From: Melastoma dodecandrum
Lineage: Eukaryota > Streptophyta > Magnoliopsida > Myrtales > Melastomataceae
Assembly: GCA_029817715.1 (NCBI GenBank)
Contig: JARUPY010000606.1
Location: forward strand, 8,742,001-8,806,000
DNA: 64,000 bases
Direction of reading: 5' to 3'
Both the position numbers and the translations under genes were made by a program. Position 1 is the stretch's first letter. Each line of letters starts with the position of its first letter. Shown in pieces: positions 21,939 through 32,055 of this stretch. A model generated the notes under the pieces. That model worked only from the letters and a program-made list of their open reading frames with translations, was not told the DNA's origin and did not search any database.

Positions 21939-22799
21939 ATGCACACATTCCATTTTATGAGGAAAGACATCAAAGAGTTGGTTAGAATTGGAAGAAAAAT
22001 TAGAGGATCTCTTGGCGACGACGAATTCGTGGACGAGAGTAAAGGAAGATATGAAAACTACACAAGAATTGCTAAGCCACCAAATTGGGGATTATTTATT
22101 TTCCAACTTGGAGAGATCGATGTAGGAGTCGCGTGTTGTAAGGACATACGGGCATGTGACAGTCGTGCCCAGACCTTTCCTGAAAGCGAAGTTAAGAAGA
22201 TGAAAGGCCCGAGTAGAGAGTATAAGACATTTTGCAGGCAATGTTACGAGTTTGTAAAATCAATACAATATTGTGGTGTATGCAAGAGAATTTGGCACCA
22301 TTCAGATGGTGGAGGCTGGGTGTGTTGTGATGGTTGTGATGTTTGGGTGCATGTCGAATGTGCAGGCTTATCCGATCGACTTCTAGAGGATTTGGAGAAT
22401 ATTGACTTTTATTGTCCTGATTGCCATAATGATGTTATCGTCTCTATGGATGTGAATATATTAGAGAATAAAAGAAGTGACTGTGAGGAACATCTTCGGG
22501 AGATTTGTGAGGAGAATAATCAATCGAAAGTAACAGATGAAGAAATGCCGGATAAGATGTCTGCAGAAGAAGAGATCAAGCGAGTGAAGGAAGATGTCAG
22601 ATTGACTAAAGACTCGTTAATAGCCAACATGGAATATGAGAAGAAATTGCCCATCGAGAAGCTAGATAACGACACAAGTGAGCCGCTTCGAAAGCATGAA
22701 TTCTGGAAAAGGGAGCTTGAAACCAAAATGCAAAATAAAATTGAGAGAGAAAACAGTTTGCTTGAAAAGATTAAAGCATTTGATAAGGAAGAAGGGTGA
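21939..22799 (+). CDS. PHD-finger ORF inside the LTR element (ATX3/4/5-like)
   Basis: A 286-codon frame. Between ~22231 and 22432 it has a PHD zinc finger in Cys4-His-Cys3 arrangement: CRQC, CGVC, WHHSDGG, CCDGC, WVHVEC, CPDC. The surroundings (CCKDIRACDSRA before it, KSIQYCGVCKRIWHHSDGG, LLEDLENIDFYCPDC) resemble the first PHD finger of the plant trithorax-type H3K4 methyltransferases ATX3/4/5. The C-terminal half is a charged coiled coil (SAEEEIKRVKEDVRL onward). PHD fingers bind histone H3 tails; whether this one still does is unknown. The true start is uncertain: the first ~50 residues probably belong to older element sequence. Confidence 0.6.
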   Translation: MHTFHFMRKDIKELVRIGRKIRGSLGDDEFVDESKGRYENYTRIAKPPNWGLFIFQLGEIDVGVACCKDIRACDSRAQTFPESEVKKMKGPSREYKTFCRQCYEFVKSIQYCGVCKRIWHHSDGGGWVCCDGCDVWVHVECAGLSDRLLEDLENIDFYCPDCHNDVIVSMDVNILENKRSDCEEHLREICEENNQSKVTDEEMPDKMSAEEEIKRVKEDVRLTKDSLIANMEYEKKLPIEKLDNDTSEPLRKHEFWKRELETKMQNKIERENSLLEKIKAFDKEEG

Positions 22800-22844
22800 G
22801 AACTGAGTAACATTGATTTCATAAGAGATGTTGCTAGAAAAGAT

Positions 22845-23294
22845 ATGGAAGAGCTAAAACAGGAAAGCCTGGTCACGTTCGCTCTCTCTTATGGAGGCTG
22901 GTCTTGCCCCGCTACTAGAGTATACATTGCGTCCAAGGTTGAGGACAAGCTAAAATCCTCGAAGAGGGTTATCCTTCGGGCAGCATTAGGGATATCAAAG
23001 GTGAACCAACTGATGAGACTGAAGATGCTCAATTGGTACCTCCTGGACTTCGTCGAGGACATGGGATCGCTTCTTCACTGCGTATGTCTGCGGTTGTCAG
23101 ATGAGATACAACTCAATCAAGTATTTAATGTCTTAGATTTATATGAGTTTGTGGGAGCTTATGAAGGTTATGCTGTCAAAGATCGGTTCAAAGAGCTTCC
23201 AAAGGTCACAAATGATGTTATTGAAGATGTTCTAGATATGAATGAGGCTAAGTCAAGGAGAAGAAATCAATACAGGAAATTCTTGGTGAAATGA
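22845..23294 (+). CDS. Unassigned ORF in the LTR element, 149 codons
   Basis: It follows the PHD frame after a 45-bp gap in another frame. The product contains VEDKLKSSKRVILRAALGIS and YLLDFVEDMGSLLHCVCLRL, a helical, neutral sequence I do not recognise. It may be another captured fragment or decayed element coding sequence. The codons look biased, but no family is evident. Confidence 0.25.
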   Translation: MEELKQESLVTFALSYGGWSCPATRVYIASKVEDKLKSSKRVILRAALGISKVNQLMRLKMLNWYLLDFVEDMGSLLHCVCLRLSDEIQLNQVFNVLDLYEFVGAYEGYAVKDRFKELPKVTNDVIEDVLDMNEAKSRRRNQYRKFLVK

Positions 23295-23435
23295 TTAGAA
23301 AAGCCAGCAACGGGAAGTACCTGGATAGTGGAAGAAGAATTGAAGAAGATTGACATTGAAATTTATGTTGAAGTCGTCGAAGTTTTCGTACCAAAGTTGC
23401 GAACTTTTCCAACCTGAGAAGATTGATGCAGGAAC

Positions 23436-23600
23436 ATATTATTATTTTTAAATTTTATAATATTAGAATTATTTTAGAAATATCACGTAATATAAATAAG
23501 GTCTTAATTTTTTTAAAGAGGACAATTATTATTTTTATTCTATTATCTAATTTTTAAAAGTTACGAAAATTTTTCGTACGAACCCGAGAATTCTTCCGTC
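23436..23600 (+). repeat. Right LTR (partial)
   Basis: Matches the left LTR through TTAAATTTTATAATATT, ATATCACG and TATAAATAAGG with substitutions and small indels; similarity fades after about 23600, so its 3' part is lost or diverged. Confidence 0.5.
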
Positions 23601-23694
23601 AAAATCCCCACTGAACAAATGATTTGCTCCTAATGTACAAGCGGAGAGAAGTGAGTTGGTAATGATTGTCTTTTTCTCCTAAAGATAGGGAGGA

Positions 23695-23703
23695 ACTCAA
23701 GTT
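23695..23703. repeat. Left 9-bp target-site duplication of MULE-1
   Basis: ACTCAAGTT here versus ACCCAGGTT at 32784-32792: seven of nine positions agree and both differences are transitions. Nine bp is the Mutator-superfamily length. Confidence 0.75.
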
Positions 23704-24507
23704 GGAAGCGGCTAACGGTACGTGCACGTATCCGATACGTGCTTTACTAAATTCGACCAAAAAATTAGTAATCATTACTAAAAATCGACTTTTTTTAGTA
23801 AAAAGATTAGTAAATTACTAAAACAAATTAGTAATCGGTTACTAATTTTTCACTGTTTGACAATTCGTAAAGTTACTAAAAAATATTACTAAACTTTTAG
23901 TATTTTTTTACTAAAACAATCGGTCTTTTTTAGTAACCCATTACTAAAATTACGGTGACTTGAATTTTATTTTTAGTAATGTTACTGAAATTTCACTGTT
24001 CAACTTTAGTAATCGGTTACTAAAAAAACCATTTTATTTAGTAAACGGTTACTAAAAAGTTAGTAATTTTTTTTAGTAACTTTCCAAATCGTCAAACAGT
24101 GAAAAATTAGTAACGGTTACTAATTTTTTTTTAGTAAAACTTCTAATATTAGTAATTTTCCAGGTTGGCCGTCCGGTGATTTTAGTAATGATTTACTAAT
24201 TTTGTAACCGGAATTTGTAAATTACTGTTTGACATAGTAAAGTCGTTAGTAAATTACTAAATTTTTAAATTTTTTTCGTAATCGTTTACTAGTTTTTGAA
24301 CAAAATTTAGTAAACAATTACTAAAATTTTAGTAATTTTACTAAACAGATTACTAAATGCCGAACCTAAAACCGAACCAACTCCCGGTGTAAAATTACAA
24401 TTTTACCCCTGCGGTAAAATTACTAAACCCATTCCCAATTTCCATTTGTAATTTTACCCCCTTTTGCCTTTGTCCTCGTCCTCCTCCTTCCGACTCAATC
24501 CGATCGC
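23704..24507 (+). repeat. Left terminal inverted repeat of MULE-1 (~804 bp)
   Basis: Reverse complement of 31980-32783 with very few differences. Very AT-rich and packed with TTAGTAA/TTACTAA heptamers in both orientations; the inner 120 bp is GC-richer (around CCTCGTCCTCCTCC). Confidence 0.92.
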
Positions 24508-25031
24508 TGCCTTCCTCCGTCGACCCCCCCAGTGCTCCCTGAGCAACGTGCTCTGCGTAATTGCAAATCGCCTTTCGGTACGCTCCTCTTCTCCATCCTC
24601 GTCTTCATTTTCCTTTCACCGTCCCCGACCCAATAAACCCTAATCCGCGTTTCCCCCATCTTTTTTTGCTTCTTGCCTTTTCCTTTCGCCGTCCTTTACG
24701 GGAAACCCTATCCCGTGTTACCCCCTTGTCGTTCGTCGTGTTCATTTGGCTTTCCCCGTCCGGTATGCCTCCTTTGGTTCATCCCTCCCTTGTGTTTCGT
24801 GTGTTTCAATTTTTTTCGCCGTCCGGGATCCGTAAACTGTGATACGTATTTTCCCTCTTGTGGTAAGTCGTTTTTGCTGTAGGGGGTCAATTGGGTCGGT
24901 GGTCAATGGGTCCATGTTGGTACTGATTTCGGACAATGGTTATATCGCAACGTGTAGTTTGACTTTGGTTATATCTGTCCTGATAGTTTGGTTTTGGGTT
25001 TACGGGAAATAGTTCTGTTTCTTATGCAGAT
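24508..25031 (+). promoter_or_regulatory. Presumed promoter and leader of the PMD-Ulp1 gene
   Basis: The 525 bp between the left inverted repeat and ATG 25032. C/T-rich with repeated TTTCGCCGTCC-like stretches (three copies, ~24610-24830). Frames of 60-90 codons here have no family resemblance. Confidence 0.35.
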
Positions 25032-28000
25032 ATGGATCGAGTAGAGGTTGAAGGAGGAGAGATCGGTGGAGTAGAGATTACAGCTGGCGAAACCAACGTT
25101 TCTGGTGGCCATGTTAATACGCCTGGAGTAGAGATTGCAGCTGGCGAAACCAACGTTTCTAGCGGCCATGTTAATACGCCTGATACGTCAAAAAAGAAAA
25201 AGGCGAAGGCTGGTGTTGCCCAGGTAAGGTGTACAATGAACGCACTTACTAAATTTGGACATGGTAATTTACATTTATGGATCGAGCTTTTGTTCGTTAT
25301 ATTGTTACAGGATTACCTGTATACCCGCTGTAGTCCGAAGAAATTAATTTCCGTCCTGAAGACCTTCAACGAAGCTAAGAGATCTGCTCTAGCTGAACTT
25401 GGATTTGATGGCCTGCTTCATCTGTCGAGTAAGCACGTAAATCACACTGTCGTGAAGCTGTGCTTAAGGGCGTTCAATCCGGTTAAGAGGGTGATGACCA
25501 TCGGTGGAATCGAACAACCATTGTTGTCTTGTGATGTGGAAGCCATACTCGGGATACCAACTTCCAAAGTTGGTGTCCCATTTAGCGGGCATATGGAGAC
25601 AGTACGGGATGATCTGAAGGAGCACATAAAGAAGGGGAAAATATCGCTAAAGTCAGTTGAGAGTAAGCTCCTTTCCAGAGATGTTCCGGATGACCTATGG
25701 AGAGTTGAGGCATGTATTTTCATCATAGGAAGCTACTTGTGTCCGACTACCGCCTTTGATATCGACAAAAGTTATCTTCTTGCCACGCGGGATGTTGCGG
25801 CAATAAGGAAATTTGATTGGGCTACGCATGTTCTTGACTGTTTGTGTACGCATGTAAAGACATATCAGAAACATGAATCGAAGTATATAGGCGGCTGTGT
25901 GCATCTACTGCCGGTAAGGTGTTTCACTTTCGTCTTAGTTAAAAATATTGAGCGATCATACAGTTTTTTACTTTGTCTTGGTTCTTAACTTTCGTCTTGG
26001 TTCTTACATTATGCCTGCTTTGTTCGTTGTGAATGTTGTAGTTGTTCTATGCTTGTAAAAGTTCGAAGGCTGGGAACGATTTGTCAAGGAGCAATCGGAA
26101 CTTACCGCTGTGTCGCGAGTGGCCCGACGATCGGCTTAGAACGTTTTTCACGGCCACATTAGTGGATGTTGCGGATATTGTAAGTGTGATCCATTATGTG
26201 ATTCACATGGAATGTATTGGAATGTAGGTACACTATTTATTGATCTGCTTTACTTCCACGAACAGGAATGTGAAGAATCGGACAGTACTCCAGAGGGAAA
26301 CGTAGAGTGTTCAAACGAGCCAACGCAGATGCAAGTGGTTATGCGCCGGTTGAAGGTAAGTGATCATCGCAAATCACTATAATGGGCATATCACATAGGT
26401 TACATTAATTAGTCTGCTGATAGGCATGCTATGCTGCAGACCATGGAGTTTTCGGTAAGAAAACTCCAAGCCAGCAATGAACACATACTACAGAAGTTGT
26501 CCTTGATTCTGGACGAAGTTCGAAGAGTTAAAGGTGGTGAAGGCCTACCGAATCTGGTACCCGACTCTGGAGAAAACCAGGCAAAGGAAGGTAATGTTGC
26601 TCGTGGTGAGGATGTAGTGAAAGAATCTGTTGATCCGTTAAAAGATGCAGGCCAGGGGCAGCACGGTGCTCGTGATCCAATGGACAAACCAGTTCCGCAA
26701 GACGGCGGCGTGAGTGAACCTGTATGTGAGGTGGGTTCCACCATGGTTTCTGAAAGAAGTTTAGTCCCGTACCACGCTACTGCAGCAGGTCAGCCACTTC
26801 CTGAGGGTTCAGATGACTATTCCGATCCGCGGGAGGTACAACTGGCTAGAGCCCTTAACAAAATGGATATGTTCCTGGGCACGACAGTTGTGGAGAGTGA
26901 ATCTGAGTTTGAAATTACAAAGTCCGAGGAAGGCATCAAGTATTTATTCATGCGGGATAAAGGGAAGGCGAAGATTGCAGAAGCCAGTCCAGTTGAAGAG
27001 AAACTGGAAACGGAGGTTGCAGAAAAAGGAAAACAAGGGACTGAAGTTGTACCTGCCGATGCAACTGAAGAGGATGTACTTGTGAAAGGGTCTGGGTTGG
27101 ATATGTATTCCGACCCAGTTGCCATTCAAGAGGATGCTGTCATCACACGCATAAGAAATACAAAGAAGGCCGATGAAGCAGAGGTCCATGTGAAGGTGAT
27201 GCACCAAAATTCCAATTTAGTTTTACTACTGTAGATGGGTTATTAATTGTTTTATTATTAAATGCAACAGGAAAGCGGCTCGTCTACAACAAATGTTTTC
27301 AGAAGGCATACTCGTCGTACTACCGAGAGAAAGCCTTCCACATTCATTAGCAGCCCCTTCGTACCACCGCTTCCAGTACCCCGAACAAGAAAACGTGCTC
27401 GTGAACTTATACCTGAGGTATAAGATAAAGCAGTTGTTGAAGAGTTCTCCGTAGTTGTTGTTGATGTAAGCTACTTTGTTTATCCGTATATAGGGACTTC
27501 AAAATATCATTCCAAAGGATTTCCCGTTAAGTGTGCTGAAATCGTTTACTGCGGCTCAGTTGAATATCTTAAAGTATGCTTGGAATGAGGACCTGGATAA
27601 TAGGTTAGTGTCACATTCTCGTGGCTTTGTTGTCATGGAATGTTATATTCTCGATTGACGCGAGTATCGTATGTAACTTTGTTTACTTCTTGTTTCTGCA
27701 GTGAATGTCTTTGTGTCACCGAATCTGTCCATGTTAATAGGCATGCTATGCTGTCTGTCAGACCTGATAGATGGATTACCAATGATGTAAGAAGTTCTTG
27801 TCACTCAAACTACGGATATACCGACTAGATCTCATTCTGTCTATGTGATACCATAATGCAGATCATAGACTTTCATACCGTCATGTTACAGAACACTGAG
27901 GGTTCAGATAAGAAGGGGACGTGGTACCTCACAACTTGGATAGGGGTTAGTGTCACCTGCAGCAATTTTAAAAAAGTGAATGTGGTTTTACATTTTTAGT

Positions 28001-28972
28001 AATGAAGGTTAAAACTTCTCAGAATCTTGCCGCAAACCAGTACAGCGAAGCCAAAATGCCCATCATCTCAAAATCTGATGCCGCAGCCCTATATGGTCAC
28101 TATAAGTCCCACATCGGGAAGAATCATGAAGTGCAGCAGGTAAGTGATATACTCTGTAGCATAGTTTCCATTTTACTAAATATCACTTCAATTTTTAGTA
28201 ATGTCTTGCATTAACACTGCAGATTTTAATTCCAATATGCGTCGCAGCCTCGCACTGGGTATTACAAATAATATCATTTCGGAAGGCCGAGGTGATCATA
28301 ATGGACACATTGCACGACTCACTAAGCAACTTCAAAGGCCGGGCAGATCTTCATCGCCGTGTTGTAAAGCTGGTGAGTGTGATCATGAACCAGAATAAGG
28401 TCAAATCCAAGGCGAAAGGTTACGAAATACCAGACATTTGTTCATGGAGCATTACATACCCAGCAAATGTCCCACACCAAATGGACGAAGGAAATTTGTA
28501 CGTATAAAATCCAATAATGGTCCCTTCCGTAATTATACAAAACTTACCATGCTATGCTATGTATTGGTGGTATGCAGGAACGACTGTGGAATCTATGTCA
28601 TGAAGTTTATGGCTTTGCCTGAACCACCAGAAGGGGTTGAGAAAGTGGTAATCTAAAATTTCAGCCTACTACAAACCATATAGTAATGAAGTCATGGTTT
28701 ATACTCTGTTATATAGTTTCGCCGGGCATGGTTTATACTCTGTTTGCCATATAGACCCTCGGGTAGTTACACTGGCGAAATCTGAGTGAATCTCGTATTT
28801 TCAGATTGTAGGTGCTGTTGACAGGTTGAAGCTGGTGATAAGTCTTATCAAATGGTCTGGGAATCACATTAGGAAAATTATATTGCAGAAGGTGAAGGAA
28901 GACGGCAAGGCCAAGAGGAAGCGAATAGATGAAAGTGATTCAACAGTTTCTGTCCCCCACGTTCGCGCATGA
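25032..28972 (+). CDS. Plant-mobile-domain-like + Ulp1 cysteine protease gene of MULE-1 (one premature stop)
   Basis: Thirteen exons keep phase: 25032-25223, 25311-25913, 26042-26179, 26266-26355, 26440-27195, 27271-27465, 27494-27603, 27702-27786, 27862-27945, 28008-28139, 28223-28497, 28578-28647, 28805-28972 (~965 codons). Residues ~65-310 (TRCSPKKLISVLKTFNEAKR, ELGFDGLLHL, LSCDVEAILGIP) resemble the PMD-like region found N-terminal to Ulp1 in plant transposon-borne proteins. A long acidic linker follows. Exons 11-12 carry the C48/Ulp1 core: His at 28253 (AASHWVL), Asp at 28304 (IIMDTLHDS), Cys at 28585 (NDCGIYVMKFM). Family members cleave SUMO; the substrate here is unknown. An in-frame TAA at 27421 inside exon 6 breaks this copy unless exon 6 is spliced at GAG|GTATAA (27417). 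A 19-residue stretch (ITAGETNVSGGHVNTP core) is tandemly duplicated near the N-terminus. Confidence 0.82.
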
Positions 28973-29204
28973 TCACCAACTTTTTAATACGTGAAGAGAT
29001 CAATTATTTTTGAACTTGCTGACATATGAAGCATGTATAGAGGTCCTTTTTTGATAACAGATGATGCTTGTACTGTTAAGGGACCTGACCGTGACGGCAT
29101 TGTGAAAAGATCTCTCTGTTGCTGATGTAAGACAGTTAACAATTATATAGAACTCTGTTGCTTATGTAAGACAGTTAACATGGGTAAGAACTTATATCTT
29201 AATC

Positions 29205-31376
29205 TTACATATTTAGCATCCCATAAACAGAGTTCTCTTCGGTCATTACAGGTCCATGGGTGTCCGAAGTACTTTCGTTGCCACCTGTGCCAACGTTTCT
29301 GCAGTCGTTGTCAACGTTTCTACGTACACCATCTTCTCTCTTCAACTCCTCTATTCCGCAAGTGCGCTCAAGCTCCGCTGTCAATTTTGTAACTGTCTTC
29401 TGCAATTTACGAAATGTTCCATCTGTTTTCCCGGCCAAAAAACACATACGTCTGCAATCTGCCATGAGAATACCCTGCCGCAGATCAGCCACATCAACAG
29501 AATATTCCAGCCTTGAAAATCCTTGAGAGTAAATCACTTTGGCCTTCCTAGTCCACCTTTCCATTATCAGATGCTTCGGTATGTTGACTAAGCCTTCTAC
29601 TTTCGCTATGTGGAATATATGACAACACGGAAATCCAAAGGTCTCGAAATGTAAGCAGCTGCATGTAAGTTCAACTTCATTCTTCGAAGACGATACTTGC
29701 ACGCACCTATGCTCACCCTCGTAACATGACAGTATGTACACGGTCGCGATATTCCCGTCGAGTACATTTTCGACGTAAAATCTCGATTCCTTTTGCATCT
29801 CAATCTGAACCTTACGAAACGATGTCATGGTGTACTGGCGACGTGCATCCTCCTCAAGTCGACGCAACATCGTAATTGGCCTTAACGCCTTTTGCGATGA
29901 GTTGAAGTCCTGCTGATATTCGCGGTGACGCAGATCAACTACCGCACGCTCAAAGTGATGCACAAAATCATGTAATTTGTGTTTCGCATTCACATATCCC
30001 TTCATAAACCGATGCATTCGTTCGCAGCGTTGAGTGCTTCTAAGTTCAGCCCAAAAATGACCATGCAAGTACGTTTGCCACCACATATGTCTGCATGCAT
30101 AAATCTGTCGCAACCATCTAGTGCTTACCGATCCTGAATGTGATACCATAGTCGACCAGGACTCTTCAACTTCTTCAGATGGTCTACTGCTGTACATGAA
30201 GGACGATATATGGCCTCGCAATATCGGATCTTGTACGCGACGCGCAATGTTCCGGCTAAAGTGCCATAAACATAATCTGTGTCTTGCGGAGGGCCAAACT
30301 TCTCTAACAGATGCAATCATCGCACGGTCGGCGTCCGTGACAACGCTAATCGGATGTTTCCCTCCCATTACCTGCGTATGAGTACGGAATAGCCAAGTGT
30401 AGTCATGAATTGTTTCAGAAGTCATCAAGGCAGCACCAAATACAGTAGTTTGATGATGATGATTAACTCCCACGATGATGATCATTTGCATCCCATATTT
30501 GTTCGTCTTGAACGTAGAGTCTAGAGCTATAACATCGCCGAAAGCCTGGTAATCAGCAATGGATGTACTATCGGCCCAATATATGCGACTGACTTGGTCA
30601 TTTTCAACAAAAGTTTCATAGGTCATACCACTCTCAGTACTCTTCCTGGAAAGGAGGTAAGCAATGACGGAATCACAAGTACGGAAATCCCGGGCTGACT
30701 CTTCCTTCAACTTTCTGTTATTGAGGTCTTTCATCAGGAAACCAACATGTTCGTGTCCCCCGGATACGTGTACAAGTAGTCGCATTATATCACACTGCCT
30801 GAATCCAACATCGAGCATTCGGTGAACAAATGTCATATCTTGCTGGGAAATCTTGCGCCTTTCCCGCATGAAATATGACAAACCATTGCGGACCATTTCA
30901 TGATTGTGTTCTAACTTAATCGCAACCAAATTCCATTGTCCGTTCATCTCTACTCTAGCTTTGAAGAAACAACTGCAACCTGTCTTCACAGACGGCCTAA
31001 CCCGACTACGTTCCGTCAACACATGGGGATCAGAACATTCACCTTCCCTTGAGCAAACCCACTTTCTCATAACACATTCATTGTTTCGAAGCTTCTGACG
31101 ATCTCTTCTCCTAATTGAAAAGCCATGTACCGTCGCATAGATTTTAATGAACTCTTCAACTTCTTCAGAAGTACAGAAAGACATACTGAACAACTGGTCC
31201 TCATTCATGTCCGTTACTATATTGAAGAGTTCATTCGTATCCTGCTCACCTACAATCACGGATATCAGGTCACGCTGGACAGATTTTCTTGCATAATTGG
31301 AAGCAAACAGATTGGAAAAGTGACGACACGATTACTCACCAAATCGTGGCTGCTGCTGATTGAAGACACTATCCAT
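29205..31376 (-). CDS. FAR1-type MULE transposase
   Basis: Two exons: 31340-31376 (MDSVFNQQQPRFG) and 29205-31249, joined in phase; 693 residues with no internal stop. Order of domains: FAR1 DNA-binding zinc domain (~residues 40-130; WVCSREG, GCSCFFKARV, EHNHEM), MULE transposase DDE core (D256 in IALDSTFKTNKYG, D318 in VVTDADRAM, E422 in QRCERMHRFM, plus the conserved RLCLWHFSRNI), and a SWIM zinc finger (~542-556; CSCLHFETFGFPCCH). A coiled coil ends the protein. It cuts the element's inverted repeats and integrates it elsewhere. All three acidic residues are present. The family is related to the light-signalling factors FHY3/FAR1, but position inside MULE ends shows it is a transposase. 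Confidence 0.93.
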
Positions 31377-31684
31377 TTCTTCTAAGAACATAAGACAAAG
31401 ATGGTACCCGTAATGCTGATCTCGTAATGGGCCACTTCTGCTTCCACGGAATGTAATGGGCAAACGATGCTTGATAAAAATATACCTGGTTTACGATGCT
31501 TTCTGGTTTCTCAGGCAAACACTCCGGCGAATCTGTTGTTCGGGGAGGATGGGTTATCGGACGTTCAGTCTAAACGAATGAATGATTACGAGAACGCACC
31601 TCATGTCAGCATTGTCGATGGCACCGTGACGCCGAGTTCACGCAAGGCATATTGAAGCGGGTGGAGTAAACGGGGATCGCAACT
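31377..31684 (-). promoter_or_regulatory. Presumed promoter/leader of the transposase gene
   Basis: Between the transposase start and the 185-bp duplication next to the right inverted repeat. No coding exon seen. Confidence 0.35.
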
Positions 31685-32055
31685 CACGTCATTTTCTGAA
31701 CAATGAAGGGGGTTGGAGTCGCCGATCGGAGGGGAGATTCGGATGGGATGAACGGAGGAAAGCGGCTCCTCAAGAACGATTTGATCGGGACCACGAGAGG
31801 ATGGAGTTGGAAGGAGGACGACGAGGACGAAGGCAAAAAGGGGGTAAAATTACAAATGGAAATTGGGAACACGTCATTTTCTGAACAATGAAGGGGGTTG
31901 GAGTGGCTGATCGGAGGGGAGGTTCGGATGGGATGAACGGAGGAAAGCGGCTCATCAAGAACGCTTTGATTGGGGACCGACCATCGGATTGAGCTGGAAG
32001 GAGGACGACGAGGACGAAGGCAAAAGGGGGTAAAATTACAAATGGAAATTGGGAA
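31685..32055 (+). repeat. 185-bp direct duplication at the inner edge of the right TIR
   Basis: Copy 1 (31685-31869) and copy 2 (31870-32055) both begin CACGTCATTTTCTGAACAAT and share most bases to AATTGGGA, with scattered substitutions. Copy 2 merges into the right inverted repeat; the left end of the element has no equivalent second copy. Confidence 0.85.

Larger units (their letters stand above)
21033..23600 (+). mobile_element. Degenerate LTR retroelement with captured PHD finger
   Basis: Two direct repeats start TGTTATTATTTTTAAATTTT at 21033 and with TATT in place of TGTT at ~23436; each includes ATATCACG and a TATAAATAAGG box (21101, 23491), so they are LTRs of a decayed element. After the left LTR a primer-binding-site-like TGATATCAGAGC (21271-21282) resembles the initiator-Met tRNA complement. 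The inside has short frames: a gag-like N-terminus (21383), an acidic EGESVIVEGVM stretch (21718-21960) reminiscent of Ty3/gypsy gag-pol linkers, and the PHD-bearing frame described separately. No reverse transcriptase or integrase is visible, so it would be non-autonomous. The lineage assignment is uncertain. Confidence 0.68.

Noticed and set aside
29205..31376. Host FHY3/FAR1 light-signalling gene
   Set aside because: Domain order fits, but it lies inside matched MULE inverted repeats with a target-site duplication and keeps all transposase acidic residues.
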